Assembly (NCBI GenBank): GCA_028284625.1
Contig: JANQRH010000026.1
Location: forward strand, 434,001-498,000
DNA from: Afifellaceae bacterium
GTDB lineage: Bacteria; Pseudomonadota; Alphaproteobacteria; Rhizobiales; Afifellaceae
Reading direction: 5' to 3'
DNA length: 64,000 bases
In this document: positions 43,215-52,733 of the stretch, one piece after another
Position numbering within the stretch: the first letter of the stretch is position 1
Layout of the letters: each line of letters begins with the position of its first letter
Translations under genes and position numbers: made by a program
Notes under the pieces: generated by a model
Told to the model about the DNA's origin: nothing
The model's input: the letters and a program-made list of their open reading frames with translations, nothing else
The model's database searches: none

Positions 43215-44309
43215 ATGAACCAGGCGAGCGACACTGGCTTTGTACGGTTAGCGAGTCCGTTCGGGTCCGTTTCGGTCGATCCTGCGGTCGGCAATCTGCG
43301 TGCCTTGCACTTCGTCGTCGAGAGTCGAACGCTGGAGCCGCTGCACACGGCGCCGTGGCTCGACGAGCCTGAGGATAATCTGCCGGCGGACCTCGTGCCG
43401 ATTGAGCGAAACCTCTCCGGCGACTTCCTGTGCGCGCCGTTCGGAGCGACCGATGATCCGGATGTGCCGCTGCATGGATGGTCGGCCAACAGCGCGTGGT
43501 CGCTGGTGGCCAGCCAACCGGCGAGCGCGCGATTTTCGTTGGATCGCACGATCCAGGGCGCGCGGATCGAAAAGACTGCCACGCTCGCCGCTGACGCGCC
43601 GCTCCTCTATCAGGTCCACGCGATTTCCGGCGGGTCCGGCGGGCTGACGGCCGCGCATCACCCGATGATGCGGATGGCCGCTGGCGGCCGTCTTTTCATG
43701 GCGCCGAAGCGCGTGGCCATCACTCCGGATGCGCCACCTGAACCCGGCCGTGATCGCCTCGCGTATCCAGGTCGGTCGACTGATCTGAGCGCCTTTCCCG
43801 CGGCCGATGGAGGCACTGTCGATCTCACCCGCTTGCCGATCGGCGACGCGCATGAGGACTTCGTCGCGTTGGTGGAAGCCGATCACGACGGCATCGGCTG
43901 GACCGCGTTGATCCGCGACGCCGAAGACGACATCGTCTTCATCCTGAAGGAGAAGGCCGCGCTGCCCATCACAATGCTCTGGCATTCCAACGCTGGGCGC
44001 GACTACGCGCCGTGGAATGGCCGCCATAAGGGTGTCATCGGCATCGAAGATGGGCGCGCCGCCGGGGTCGCGGGATTGCTCGCCGCACGCCGCGAGAATC
44101 CCCTCAACGCAGAAGGCGCCGAAACGGTCTTTGAGCTCGCCGACAATGTGACCCACACGATCCGGCACGTCATCGGCTGTTTGCCGCGTGCGGGCTGGAC
44201 CCGGATCGACGACATTGCCGTCGATGGCGCCACGCTTGTTCTGACCGGCGAAAACGGTGCGACGCGCAAGCTGCCGTTCGACGCGGCGTTTTTCGAAGGC
44301 GAGGACTGA
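43215..44309 (+). CDS. Aldose 1-epimerase-like (mutarotase fold) protein
   Basis: A 364-residue protein resembling galactose mutarotase-type beta sandwiches: FGSVSVDPAVGNLRALHF at the N-terminus, PIERNLSGDFLCAPFGATDD, PLHGWSANSAW (His followed by Trp, as in mutarotase active sites) and MLWHSNAGRDYAPWNGRHKG. ATG 43215, preceded by GGGAG, follows the SDR stop directly. A sugar anomerase role before or after the dehydrogenase fits the operon. The match is by motif only. Confidence 0.65.
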   Translation: MNQASDTGFVRLASPFGSVSVDPAVGNLRALHFVVESRTLEPLHTAPWLDEPEDNLPADLVPIERNLSGDFLCAPFGATDDPDVPLHGWSANSAWSLVASQPASARFSLDRTIQGARIEKTATLAADAPLLYQVHAISGGSGGLTAAHHPMMRMAAGGRLFMAPKRVAITPDAPPEPGRDRLAYPGRSTDLSAFPAADGGTVDLTRLPIGDAHEDFVALVEADHDGIGWTALIRDAEDDIVFILKEKAALPITMLWHSNAGRDYAPWNGRHKGVIGIEDGRAAGVAGLLAARRENPLNAEGAETVFELADNVTHTIRHVIGCLPRAGWTRIDDIAVDGATLVLTGENGATRKLPFDAAFFEGED

Positions 44310-44310
44310 C

Positions 44311-45362
<1,052 letters not shown>

Positions 45363-45366
<4 letters not shown>

Positions 45367-46247
45367 GCCAATATCGCTTCGCGATCGAAACGCCGGCTAT
45401 CCTGCCGCCGGAGCGGGCGCGGGTCTTCTATGACGGAATATTCGACGACCCCAAGCTGAGCCATCCCGAAGGCGTTGCAGTGGCCGCCGACGGATCGGTT
45501 TGGTGCGGCAATCAAGATGGCGACATCCTGCGGATCGACGCCGATGGCGGCAAGATGGAGAAGGTCGCCGGCACGGGCGGCTTCACGCTTGGTTTTGCCT
45601 TTGACGGCGACGTCGCGCTCTATGTCTGCGACTTGCGTCATGCGGCGTTGTTCCGGCTCGACTTGAAGACGCATGCGCTGACCAAGTGGTCCGCCGACGG
45701 ATTGAAAATCCCCAACTACCCCTGCATGGATGCCCGGCGCGGGCGGCTCTTCGTCTCCGACAGCCATGCGTTCGGCGAACCGGGTCCGGGCATCTTCGCC
45801 TTTGATCTTGCCAGCGGCGCGGCGACGCTTTGGTACGACAGGCCACTCAACTTCGCCAACGGGATGGCGCTCGCGCCGGATGGCGGCGCGGTCTATGTCT
45901 GCGAGACGTTCGCACCCTCGATTGCACGCATTCCCATCAACGACGATGGCAGCGCCGGCGAGGCGGAGACATTTGCCAGCGACCTGCCTGGTCTGCCCGA
46001 TGGCCTCGCCTTTGACCGCGCGGGCAATCTGGTCGTCGGCTGCTACGAACCATCGCGGTTGTTGCGGATCGCGCCCGACCGCACGGTCGAATTGCTGATT
46101 GAGGACATCACCGCCCATACGCTGGCGCACCCGACCAACATCGCGTTCTCAGGCGACACGCTCTACACCGCCAATCTCGGCCGGTGGCATATCGCGGCCA
46201 TCGACATGGATATCGGCGCCGACATTTTGTGCACGACGCTCAGATGA
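45363..46247 (+). CDS. SMP-30/gluconolactonase-type lactonase
   Basis: A 294-residue six-bladed propeller of the SMP-30/gluconolaconase/LRE family. Blocks are LSHPEGVAVAADGSVWCGNQ with the metal-ligand Glu, FTLGFAFDGDVALYVCDL, PNYPCMDARRGRLFVSD, FANGMALAPDGGAVYVCET and LPDGLAFDRAGNLVVGCYEP with its conserved Asn/Asp ligands. It would open the sugar lactone formed by the operon SDR. It overlaps the ABC ATPase gene by 4 bases, so the enzymes and transporter are translated together. Confidence 0.9.
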
Positions 46248-46383
46248 CGTTTGCCGGCCTGACCTGGGATTATCCGCGTGGACGGCCGCCACGACTTCGC
46301 CGCTACACTGAGCCGCCTGCGCCAGCTCTGGCAGGACGCGCGTGAAGAACCACGCTGTCCCTCGACGATCAAAGGACTGACCC
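46244..46383 (+). pseudogene. Possible remnant of a binding-protein-like gene
   Basis: An ATG at 46244 overlaps the SMP-30 stop (ATGA) and begins MTFAGLTWDYPRG. This resembles the start of a cytoplasmic solute-binding-protein-like family often found next to CaiB-type CoA-transferases (typically xxLTWDHPRG; from memory). The frame ends after 34 codons, and a one-base shift opens a further run up to the CoA-transferase. It could be a degraded gene or a chance short frame. Confidence 0.3.
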
Positions 46384-47595
46384 ATGACCGACAAGGCCCT
46401 CGGCCACATCACCATCCTGGATTTCTCTCATCTCCTGCAGGGGCCGTTCGCCACTCAGCTTCTGGCCGACATGGGCGCCAATGTGATCAAGGTCGAACGC
46501 CCGGGCGCCGGCGATCTCTTCCGCTCGCTCACCTTTCAAAACAAATGGGTCGGCGGTGCGGAAAGTCCCAACTTCCTCGCCTGGAACCGCAACAAGCGTT
46601 CGCTTGCCCTCAATCTGAAATCGCCGAAGGCGCGTGAGGCGATCATGCGGATCGCCAAGGACGCCGACGTGGTGGTGCAGAATTTTCGGCCCGGCGTGAT
46701 GGCGCGGCTCGGCTACGGCTATGAGGATTTCAAGGCCGTCAATCCGCGCATCGTCTATTGCTCAGGCTCCGGCTACGGCGAAGACGGTCCCTATGTGGCG
46801 CGTCCCGGCCAAGACATGCTGGTGCAGGGCCTGACGGGCATCATGGCTGCGACCGGACCGGCCGACGGGCCGCCGATTCCGGTCGGCGCGGGCTTCTCCG
46901 ACCAGATCGGCGCGATGAACATGGTCTATGGCATCCTCTCCGCGCTGCTATGGCGCGAGCGCTCCGGGAAGGGCCAGGAGGTCAAGGTCAATCTGCTCGC
47001 CGGCATGCTCGCCCACCAGAACCAGGAAATCGTGATGGCGCTCAATTTCGGCGAAGATTTCGAGCGCCCCAAGTCCGGCATCGGCCATCCGGGCATGGAC
47101 GCGCCTTTCGGCACTTATCCCACCAAGGATGGCTGGGTGACGATCGCCATGAGCCCGTTCAAGACGCTGGTCGGCGTGCTTGGCAATGACGATCTCTTAC
47201 GCTTTGACGATCCACAGACGCTCTTTGATAGGCGCGACGAAATCTGGCGCGCCATTGCCACTGAGACCGGTCAGTGGACGACCGCCGACCTCATGGACGC
47301 GATGCTCGCCGCCGACATCTGGTGCGGTGAAGTGAAGACGCATTTGCAAGCCGCCGAGGACGAACAGGTGAAGCATCTGGGCGCCATCACCACCTATGCG
47401 CATCCCGTCGCCGGTGAGGTGAAAGTGGTTGCGCCGGCTGTGACCATGGGTGAGACGCCGGCCACGATCGAGCGGCCTGCGCCGCTGGTCGGCGAACACA
47501 CGCGCGAAATCCTAGCCGAGGCCGGTTACCCAGCTGGCGAGATCGACCAGCTTATCGTCGAGGGAGCCGCCGGCGCGCCCGATCGCACAAGCTGA
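46384..47595 (+). CDS. CaiB/BaiF-type (family III) CoA-transferase
   Basis: A 403-residue family III CoA-transferase. Motifs are ILDFSHLLQGPFATQLLADM at the N-terminus, GANVIKVERPGAGD, WNRNKRSLALNLKSP, the catalytic Asp in the PGQDMLVQGLTG region, and HPGMDAPFGTYPTKDGW. It moves CoA between carboxylic acids to activate one for breakdown. It is the last plus-strand gene before the photosynthesis cluster and may activate an acid from the sugar operon or an unrelated one. Confidence 0.92.
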   Translation: MTDKALGHITILDFSHLLQGPFATQLLADMGANVIKVERPGAGDLFRSLTFQNKWVGGAESPNFLAWNRNKRSLALNLKSPKAREAIMRIAKDADVVVQNFRPGVMARLGYGYEDFKAVNPRIVYCSGSGYGEDGPYVARPGQDMLVQGLTGIMAATGPADGPPIPVGAGFSDQIGAMNMVYGILSALLWRERSGKGQEVKVNLLAGMLAHQNQEIVMALNFGEDFERPKSGIGHPGMDAPFGTYPTKDGWVTIAMSPFKTLVGVLGNDDLLRFDDPQTLFDRRDEIWRAIATETGQWTTADLMDAMLAADIWCGEVKTHLQAAEDEQVKHLGAITTYAHPVAGEVKVVAPAVTMGETPATIERPAPLVGEHTREILAEAGYPAGEIDQLIVEGAAGAPDRTS

Positions 47596-47631
47596 CAATA
47601 GAAGCGGCCATCGGGCCGCGAGCCTGTCAGC
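47591..47631. terminator. Nested hairpin between convergent genes
   Basis: Outer stem GCTGACA (47591-47597)/TGTCAGC (47625-47631) and inner stem GCGGCC (47604-47609)/GGCCGC (47614-47619) around ATCG. It covers the CoA-transferase stop and ends 18 bases before the stop of the convergent B12-binding gene. There is no T-run; a bidirectional terminator at the accessory/photosynthesis boundary is likely. Confidence 0.45.
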
Positions 47632-47648
47632 GACGAGAGAGCCGCGGT

Positions 47649-48506
47649 CTAAGCGACCAGCGACTCCGCTTTCTCGATCGCTTCGTTGGCATCCTGCGCG
47701 GCGAAGTCGGCGCCGACGCGCTCGCAAACCGAAGCATCCGCACGGATCGCAGCGCCGCCGACGGCGATCTTGATCCGCGGGTTCTTCGACGACTTCCGCG
47801 CATCCTTGATGATGATGCCAAGTTCTCCGATGTTGGCCTGCGAGCCGACGGAAAGGCCCAAAACACCGTAATCGTGATCGTGGAGCTCCCGATAGAGCGA
47901 CTCGCCAGCCTCAACGTCGCTGCCGCCGGCGACGTCCCAGCCGGCGCTGTCGAAATAGAGGCCGAGGATGACCAAGCCGAAGACGTGGTCTTCGCCAGGC
48001 GCACGCGCCAGCATGATGCGGCGGTCCGGTGTGGCGGGCGACGCCGATGTGCTGCGTCGCGCCGCAAAATCCTGGACCATGGATTGCAGGCACGACAGCG
48101 CCAGCGTGACCTCAACGAAATTCATCCGGTCGTCGCGCCACATTGTGCCGAGCGACTCAGCAACCGGAATGAAGATCTGCTGACAGGCCTCAATCAGCGA
48201 AAGCTCGGTGCTTTCCACTAATGTGGCAAAGCCGCGCACGCCGGCCCAATCCCCCTTCAGGAGGAGAGCGATCAGCGCATCCGCCGTGACATTGCGTGCC
48301 TTGGCCGTCTCCGTTGGCGAAAGCTGATCCGTCTCATTGTCGCCGAGGTTTACAACCAGCCGTGGCGCCACCTCGTGCACGACGGCGTGTTCAATTACAT
48401 CCTGCTTGCACGGTGTACTCTGACGCCGCTTTCCGTTCCGGCCGCTTTGACCGTTACTTTCGCTGCTCAGAGTATCGCCATGTACGACGCTTCCCTGATC
48501 GTCCAT
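47649..48506 (-). CDS. ppaA: AerR/PpaA-type cobalamin-binding antirepressor
   Basis: A 285-residue protein with a helical N-terminal part (ADALIALLLKGDWAGVRGFA, then SLIEACQQIFIPVAESLGTM, a B12-binding cap type) and a C-terminal B12-binding Rossmann domain. The cobalt-ligand motif reads GEDHVFGL (ExHxxG rather than the enzyme DxHxxG), followed by GVLGLSVGSQANI and IKIAVGGAAIRAD. AerR/PpaA of purple bacteria binds PpsR/CrtJ and relieves repression in a light- and B12-dependent way. Placement next to bchI and sequence type support that. ATG 48506 follows GAGG. Confidence 0.8.
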   Translation of the reverse strand: MDDQGSVVHGDTLSSESNGQSGRNGKRRQSTPCKQDVIEHAVVHEVAPRLVVNLGDNETDQLSPTETAKARNVTADALIALLLKGDWAGVRGFATLVESTELSLIEACQQIFIPVAESLGTMWRDDRMNFVEVTLALSCLQSMVQDFAARRSTSASPATPDRRIMLARAPGEDHVFGLVILGLYFDSAGWDVAGGSDVEAGESLYRELHDHDYGVLGLSVGSQANIGELGIIIKDARKSSKNPRIKIAVGGAAIRADASVCERVGADFAAQDANEAIEKAESLVA

Positions 48507-48836
48507 CTGACACCTCGGACGCCGCGGCGTCCGCCCCTCCAAGAAATGCCATTCACGGTTTTAAGTTGGCGCTCCTCGTCGAACCGCCCGGTGGATAAGT
48601 CGTGGAGAAACTGTCTGAGCGACAGGCTGGGTTGAGCCGTCGAACGGCTGCCCGCGCGCGAAGGCCCGCGTCTGCCTCAAACGCACCGCTGAGCGTCGTG
48701 GGGGTCGCCCTGTCCGCCAACGCATTGACCCTCCGTCATTATTCTGGCTGGGGCTGCCAGCCATGTCGCCGTAGCCGCTCTTTCAGCACTCCGGCGCTCA
48801 TTTCTTGACAGCTATATTCAATCGCTTCTCGCCCGA

Positions 48837-48854
48837 TGTAAACTTCTTTTTACA
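48837..48854. promoter_or_regulatory. PpsR/CrtJ site (TGT-N12-ACA) between ppaA-like gene and bchI
   Basis: TGT (48837-48839), 12 bases, ACA (48852-48854) is an exact consensus site in the 479-base gap 48507-48985 between the divergent genes. TTTACA on the minus strand overlaps the site (48842 to 48837) and could be a -35 for the B12-binding gene. No partner site at 8-bp spacing was found. The remaining gap holds no gene I can support. Confidence 0.7.
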
Positions 48855-48985
48855 CACGCTGGAATCGGTGCTTTTTGAGGGGTCCCGCGGTCGCCGCATG
48901 GCCATTTGCTTTTGACGGTCGGCTACACCAATCTGATGACGCGCGTCGTCAACGCCCGTAGACAGCGTCGAAGCATAGAGGAACG

Positions 48986-50032
48986 ATGACGGCGCCTTTT
49001 CCTTTCTCCGCAATCGTCGGTCAGGACGAGATGAAGTCGGCATTGCTGATGTCGGCGGTCGATCCCAATCTTGGCGGCGTCTTGGTGTTCGGAGACCGGG
49101 GCACCGGCAAGTCGACTGCCGTGCGTGCGATGCCGGGGCTCCTGCCCAAGATCACCACGATCAAGGGATGTCGCTACAATTGCGATCCGCAATCTGGCGA
49201 AACGCTGTGCGCCGATTGTGCCGCACTGAACAAGACTGGCGCAGCGAAGACGCGGAGTGTGCCGATACCGGTGGTCGACCTGCCGCTCGGTGCGACGGAA
49301 GATCGTGTGGTCGGTGCGCTCGATCTGGAAAAAGCGCTTGTCGCCGGCGAGAAGGCTTTTGAGCCGGGCCTGCTCGCCCGCGCCCATCGCGGGTTTCTCT
49401 ATATCGACGAGGTCAACCTTCTGGAGGACCATCTGGTTGACCTCTTGCTGGATGTCGCCGCCTCCGGCGTGAACGTGGTGGAACGCGAAGGGCTGAGCGT
49501 GCGTCATCCCGCGCGCTTCGTGCTGATCGGCAGCGGCAACCCGGAGGAGGGGGAGTTGCGCCCGCAGCTTTTGGATCGCTTCGGCCTGTCGGTTGAGGTG
49601 CGCTCACCGCAAGATTTGAAGGACCGCGTTGAGGTCGTTCGCCGCCGCGACGCCTACGACTCCGACCCGGCGGCCTTTGCTAAGGCGTGGAGCGCGCGCG
49701 AAGGGCGCCTGCGCAGTCGCGTCAAGCGTGGCCGTGATCGGCTGCCCGATGTTGCGACGCCGGACGATGCGATGGAGTTCGCCGCCGCACTTTGCCTCAA
49801 GCTTGGCGTCGACGGATTACGGGGAGAGTTGACACTGACCCGCGCCGCGCGGGCGCGCGCAGCACTTGCCGGACGGGACGCTGTCAGCCGCGCCGATGTC
49901 GCAGCCGTCGCCCCAACGGCGCTACGCCACCGTCTGCGGCGCGATCCGCTCGACGAAGCCGGCTCCACCGTCCGAGTGGAACGCGCGCTGGCGGAGCTGT
50001 GCGGCGGCTCGCCGGGAGGCTCCGGTGAATGA
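48986..50032 (+). CDS. bchI: Magnesium chelatase subunit I
   Basis: A 348-residue AAA+ ATPase of Mg-chelatase, which inserts Mg2+ into protoporphyrin IX as the first committed step to bacteriochlorophyll. Walker A is GDRGTGKST (36-44), Walker B is GFLYIDEVNLL, and arginine finger and sensor blocks lie in RFVLIGSGNPEEGELRPQLL. The small Cys-rich insert CRYNCDPQSGETLCADC after the first helix is usual for BchI. It is the first gene of bchIDO. Its stop and the bchD GTG overlap. Confidence 0.97.
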   Translation: MTAPFPFSAIVGQDEMKSALLMSAVDPNLGGVLVFGDRGTGKSTAVRAMPGLLPKITTIKGCRYNCDPQSGETLCADCAALNKTGAAKTRSVPIPVVDLPLGATEDRVVGALDLEKALVAGEKAFEPGLLARAHRGFLYIDEVNLLEDHLVDLLLDVAASGVNVVEREGLSVRHPARFVLIGSGNPEEGELRPQLLDRFGLSVEVRSPQDLKDRVEVVRRRDAYDSDPAAFAKAWSAREGRLRSRVKRGRDRLPDVATPDDAMEFAAALCLKLGVDGLRGELTLTRAARARAALAGRDAVSRADVAAVAPTALRHRLRRDPLDEAGSTVRVERALAELCGGSPGGSGE

Positions 50033-51776
50033 GCAGCCGACGCCCTGGTCCGACGCATGCTTGGCTGCGCGCGTCTTGGCAGTGGGCGGCGATCTCGGCG
50101 GGATCCATGTCCGCGCGCGTGCCGGACCGGTGCTCGATCTCTGGCTAGAGCATCTCCGCGCCTCTCTTGATCCATCGCTGCCCTATCTGAGGATATCGGC
50201 GGCAACGCCCGAAAGCCGGCTGGTCGGCGGGCTCGATGTCGCCGCCTCGCTGCAACGCGGCGCGCCGGTCGGCGACGCAGGCCTGCTTGCCAAAGCACAT
50301 GGCGGAATCCTTGTCTTGTCGATGGCGGAGCGCACGACCCCGACATCTGCCGGCATCATCGGCGCCGCTTTGGACCGCGGAATCGTGCTGTCGGAAGGGC
50401 ATGGCGTCTCGCGACGCGACGTGGCGCGCTTTCAACTGATTGCGCTCGACGAGGGGGTCGACGACGAGGCTATTCCGCCCGCTTTGGCGGATCGCCTTGG
50501 GCTCCGCATCGATCTCTCCGCCGTCCCATACTCATACGCGAAGCACACCAACATTGAGACGCCACCGGCGCGGGGGCCGGCCAGCCGAGTGGAAATAAGC
50601 GAAGCCATGCTGGACGCTATCGCGGCCGCTTCGCTTCAGGCGGGTGCAACGTCGATGCGCGCCGCCATCTGGTTGACTCGCGCCGCGCGCGCCATGGCAG
50701 CGCTCGATGGCGCGCAATCGGTGGAGGCGCATCACGTTGCCACGGCAATGCGCCTCGTCTTTGGCGCCGGCGTCACGCAGCCGGTCGAGACGGAGTCGGC
50801 CGAGGAGAGCGACGGTTCGGCTGCGTCGCGTCCCGACGAAGCGCCCGCCGCCGAACCGGCCGACGCCGATGCCGCGACGCTTGATCCGGAGACACTCCGC
50901 GACATGCTGATTGAGCCAATATCGACGCCTGGCGTGCATGTGACCGGACTGCCCCAGGCGGGGGCGGAGCGGGTTCGCGGCGCAGCGGCAGCCGGCAAGT
51001 CCGGAGCAATTCGCGACAAGAGCCGCCGTGGCCGTCCCGCCGGGCTGACGGCCCGCCCGCCATTCCCCGAAGCGCGTCCTAACGTGGTCGCGACATTGCG
51101 TGCTGCCGCGCCTTGGCAAAAACTGCGGCGTCGCGAACGGGCCGAGCCGCTCGGCCGCGTTGCCGTGCGCAAATCGGACTTCCGCTACATCCGTTACCGG
51201 CACCAGGTTCGCTCCACCGCGATCTTTGTGGTCGACGCATCGGGGTCGACCGCCGTTGAACGGCTCGGCGAAGCCAAGGGCGCGGTCGAGCTTCTGCTTG
51301 CCGATTGCTATGTGCGCCGCGACAGCGTCGCGGTGGTGGCGTTCCGTGGCCTTGAGGCCGACGTGATTGTCGAGCCCACAAGGTCTCTGGTTCGCGCCAA
51401 GCGGCTCTTGACCGGATTGCCCGGCGGCGGGCCGACGCCGCTGGCGTCCGGGTTGGCGAAGGGCATCGAACTGGCGGCGCATGTTCGCCGCGCCGCCCAG
51501 TCGCCGCTGCTGGTTCTTCTCACCGACGGCAACGGCAATGTGGCGCTTGACGGCAATGTCGATCGTCAGGCCGCGCGCCATGACGCTGAGGTGTTGGCGC
51601 GCCACGCCGCAACGCTGAATGTCCCGGCACTTCTCATCGACATTGCGCGACGGCCGCGCGACGCGGCCCGTGATCTCGCCACGACGATGCACGCCGATTA
51701 TCAGCAGCTGCCGCGTGCCGACGCCGTCGCCGTCTCAGGCCTCGTCGCCGGCTATATGCGGAGCGGACAGCACTAA
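50025..51776 (+). CDS. bchD: Magnesium chelatase subunit D
   Basis: A 583-residue Mg-chelatase D subunit. The N-terminal AAA+-like half lacks a good Walker A (inactive, as in the family). A Pro/acidic linker (residues about 260-300) and a basic stretch follow. The C-terminal von Willebrand A domain has MIDAS DASGS at 404-408, GPTPL near 468 and LLTDGNG near 498. I chose GTG 50025 because GGGAGG lies 6 bases before it and it overlaps the bchI stop; longer in-frame extensions would lie inside bchI. D forms a double hexamer with BchI to drive BchH. Confidence 0.96.
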   Translation: MNEQPTPWSDACLAARVLAVGGDLGGIHVRARAGPVLDLWLEHLRASLDPSLPYLRISAATPESRLVGGLDVAASLQRGAPVGDAGLLAKAHGGILVLSMAERTTPTSAGIIGAALDRGIVLSEGHGVSRRDVARFQLIALDEGVDDEAIPPALADRLGLRIDLSAVPYSYAKHTNIETPPARGPASRVEISEAMLDAIAAASLQAGATSMRAAIWLTRAARAMAALDGAQSVEAHHVATAMRLVFGAGVTQPVETESAEESDGSAASRPDEAPAAEPADADAATLDPETLRDMLIEPISTPGVHVTGLPQAGAERVRGAAAAGKSGAIRDKSRRGRPAGLTARPPFPEARPNVVATLRAAAPWQKLRRRERAEPLGRVAVRKSDFRYIRYRHQVRSTAIFVVDASGSTAVERLGEAKGAVELLLADCYVRRDSVAVVAFRGLEADVIVEPTRSLVRAKRLLTGLPGGGPTPLASGLAKGIELAAHVRRAAQSPLLVLLTDGNGNVALDGNVDRQAARHDAEVLARHAATLNVPALLIDIARRPRDAARDLATTMHADYQQLPRADAVAVSGLVAGYMRSGQH

Positions 51777-52655
51777 GTGTCGGGGCAGGGCGGAAACCGG
51801 CTGGACTGGGCGCGTGACGGCGGCGATTGGCCGAACCGGGACGCCAGCCAATTCGTGACGTGCGGCACAACGCGCTGGCATGTGCAGACCATGGGCGCAG
51901 AATCCGCCCCGGTTCTGTTGCTCGTGCATGGCACCGGCGCGGCGACGCATTCGTTTCGCGACCTGATGCCTCTGCTGGCCGCTGAGTTTCGCGTGGTCAC
52001 GTTCGACTTGCCCGGCCACGGCTTCACGCGTGTCACCAACAGCGACGCTCTGTCCTTGCAGGGCATGGCGGCTGAGATATCGATCCTTCTGAAGAAGCTG
52101 GAGGTCGCGCCCGACGTTGCAGTCGGCCATTCCGCCGGCGCGGCAATCCTTCTTCAGCTCGCGTTGAAAGACTATATCGCGCCGCAGCGCATCATCGGCA
52201 TCAACAGCGCATTGCGGCCGATGCAAGGCCACGCGTTCTTCTCGCCGATGGCGAAGCTGCTTTATCTCAACCCGCTGGTGCCACGCCTGATGTCGCTGCG
52301 CGCACGCTACGGCGATGCCGCATCCAATGTTCTTTCCATGACCGGGTCGCGCATCGATGCCGACGGCGCGCGCTTCTACCGGCGCCTGTTCGAATCACCC
52401 AGCCACGTCTCCGGCGCGCTGGGCATGATGGCGAACTGGGATCTGGAGGCGCTTCGGGAGCAGATGCCGGCGCTGCAGACTCCGCTGACCCTTGTGGTCG
52501 CCGAAGACGATCCCATGGTGTCGCCTTCGGTATCGCGCAATGCAGCCGGTTTGGTGCCGGGCGCGGAGATCGTCGCGGTGGAGGAGGGCGGTCACCTCCT
52601 CCATGAGGTCGACCCGCAAAAGCTCGTGGACATCATCCGCGAGCGGATGCCTTAG
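51777..52655 (+). CDS. bchO: BchO, alpha/beta-hydrolase associated with Mg-chelatase genes
   Basis: A 292-residue alpha/beta hydrolase starting with GTG directly after the bchD stop. Oxyanion segment LLLVHGTGAATHSFRDLMP, DLPGHGFTRV, nucleophile elbow GHSAGAA, and C-terminal acid/His in AEDDPMVSP and EEGGHLLHEVDP are all present. BchO sits with bchID in most purple bacteria, but its reaction is not established. Contiguity makes bchIDO one operon, and crtI follows after 72 bases. Confidence 0.92.
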   Translation: MSGQGGNRLDWARDGGDWPNRDASQFVTCGTTRWHVQTMGAESAPVLLLVHGTGAATHSFRDLMPLLAAEFRVVTFDLPGHGFTRVTNSDALSLQGMAAEISILLKKLEVAPDVAVGHSAGAAILLQLALKDYIAPQRIIGINSALRPMQGHAFFSPMAKLLYLNPLVPRLMSLRARYGDAASNVLSMTGSRIDADGARFYRRLFESPSHVSGALGMMANWDLEALREQMPALQTPLTLVVAEDDPMVSPSVSRNAAGLVPGAEIVAVEEGGHLLHEVDPQKLVDIIRERMP

Positions 52656-52715
52656 CAACACTCGACCGCTTTCTTGGCCTGACGCCGTTGCGCAAACGCG
52701 CCTGACGGGTTTAAC

Positions 52716-52733
52716 TGTCAACTAAAGATGACA
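52716..52733. promoter_or_regulatory. PpsR/CrtJ site (TGT-N12-ACA) at the crtI start
   Basis: TGT (52716-52718), 12 bases, ACA (52731-52733) is an exact consensus site that includes the first possible crtI ATG (52728). If real, the working start is probably the second ATG at 52740 and PpsR would block at the transcript start or initiation region. It is a single site with no neighbour at 8-bp spacing. Confidence 0.6.

Noticed and set aside
50532-51692. A 386-codon minus-strand frame opposite bchD
   Set aside because: bchD is certain; the opposite frame has Arg/Gly-rich composition without recognisable domains.
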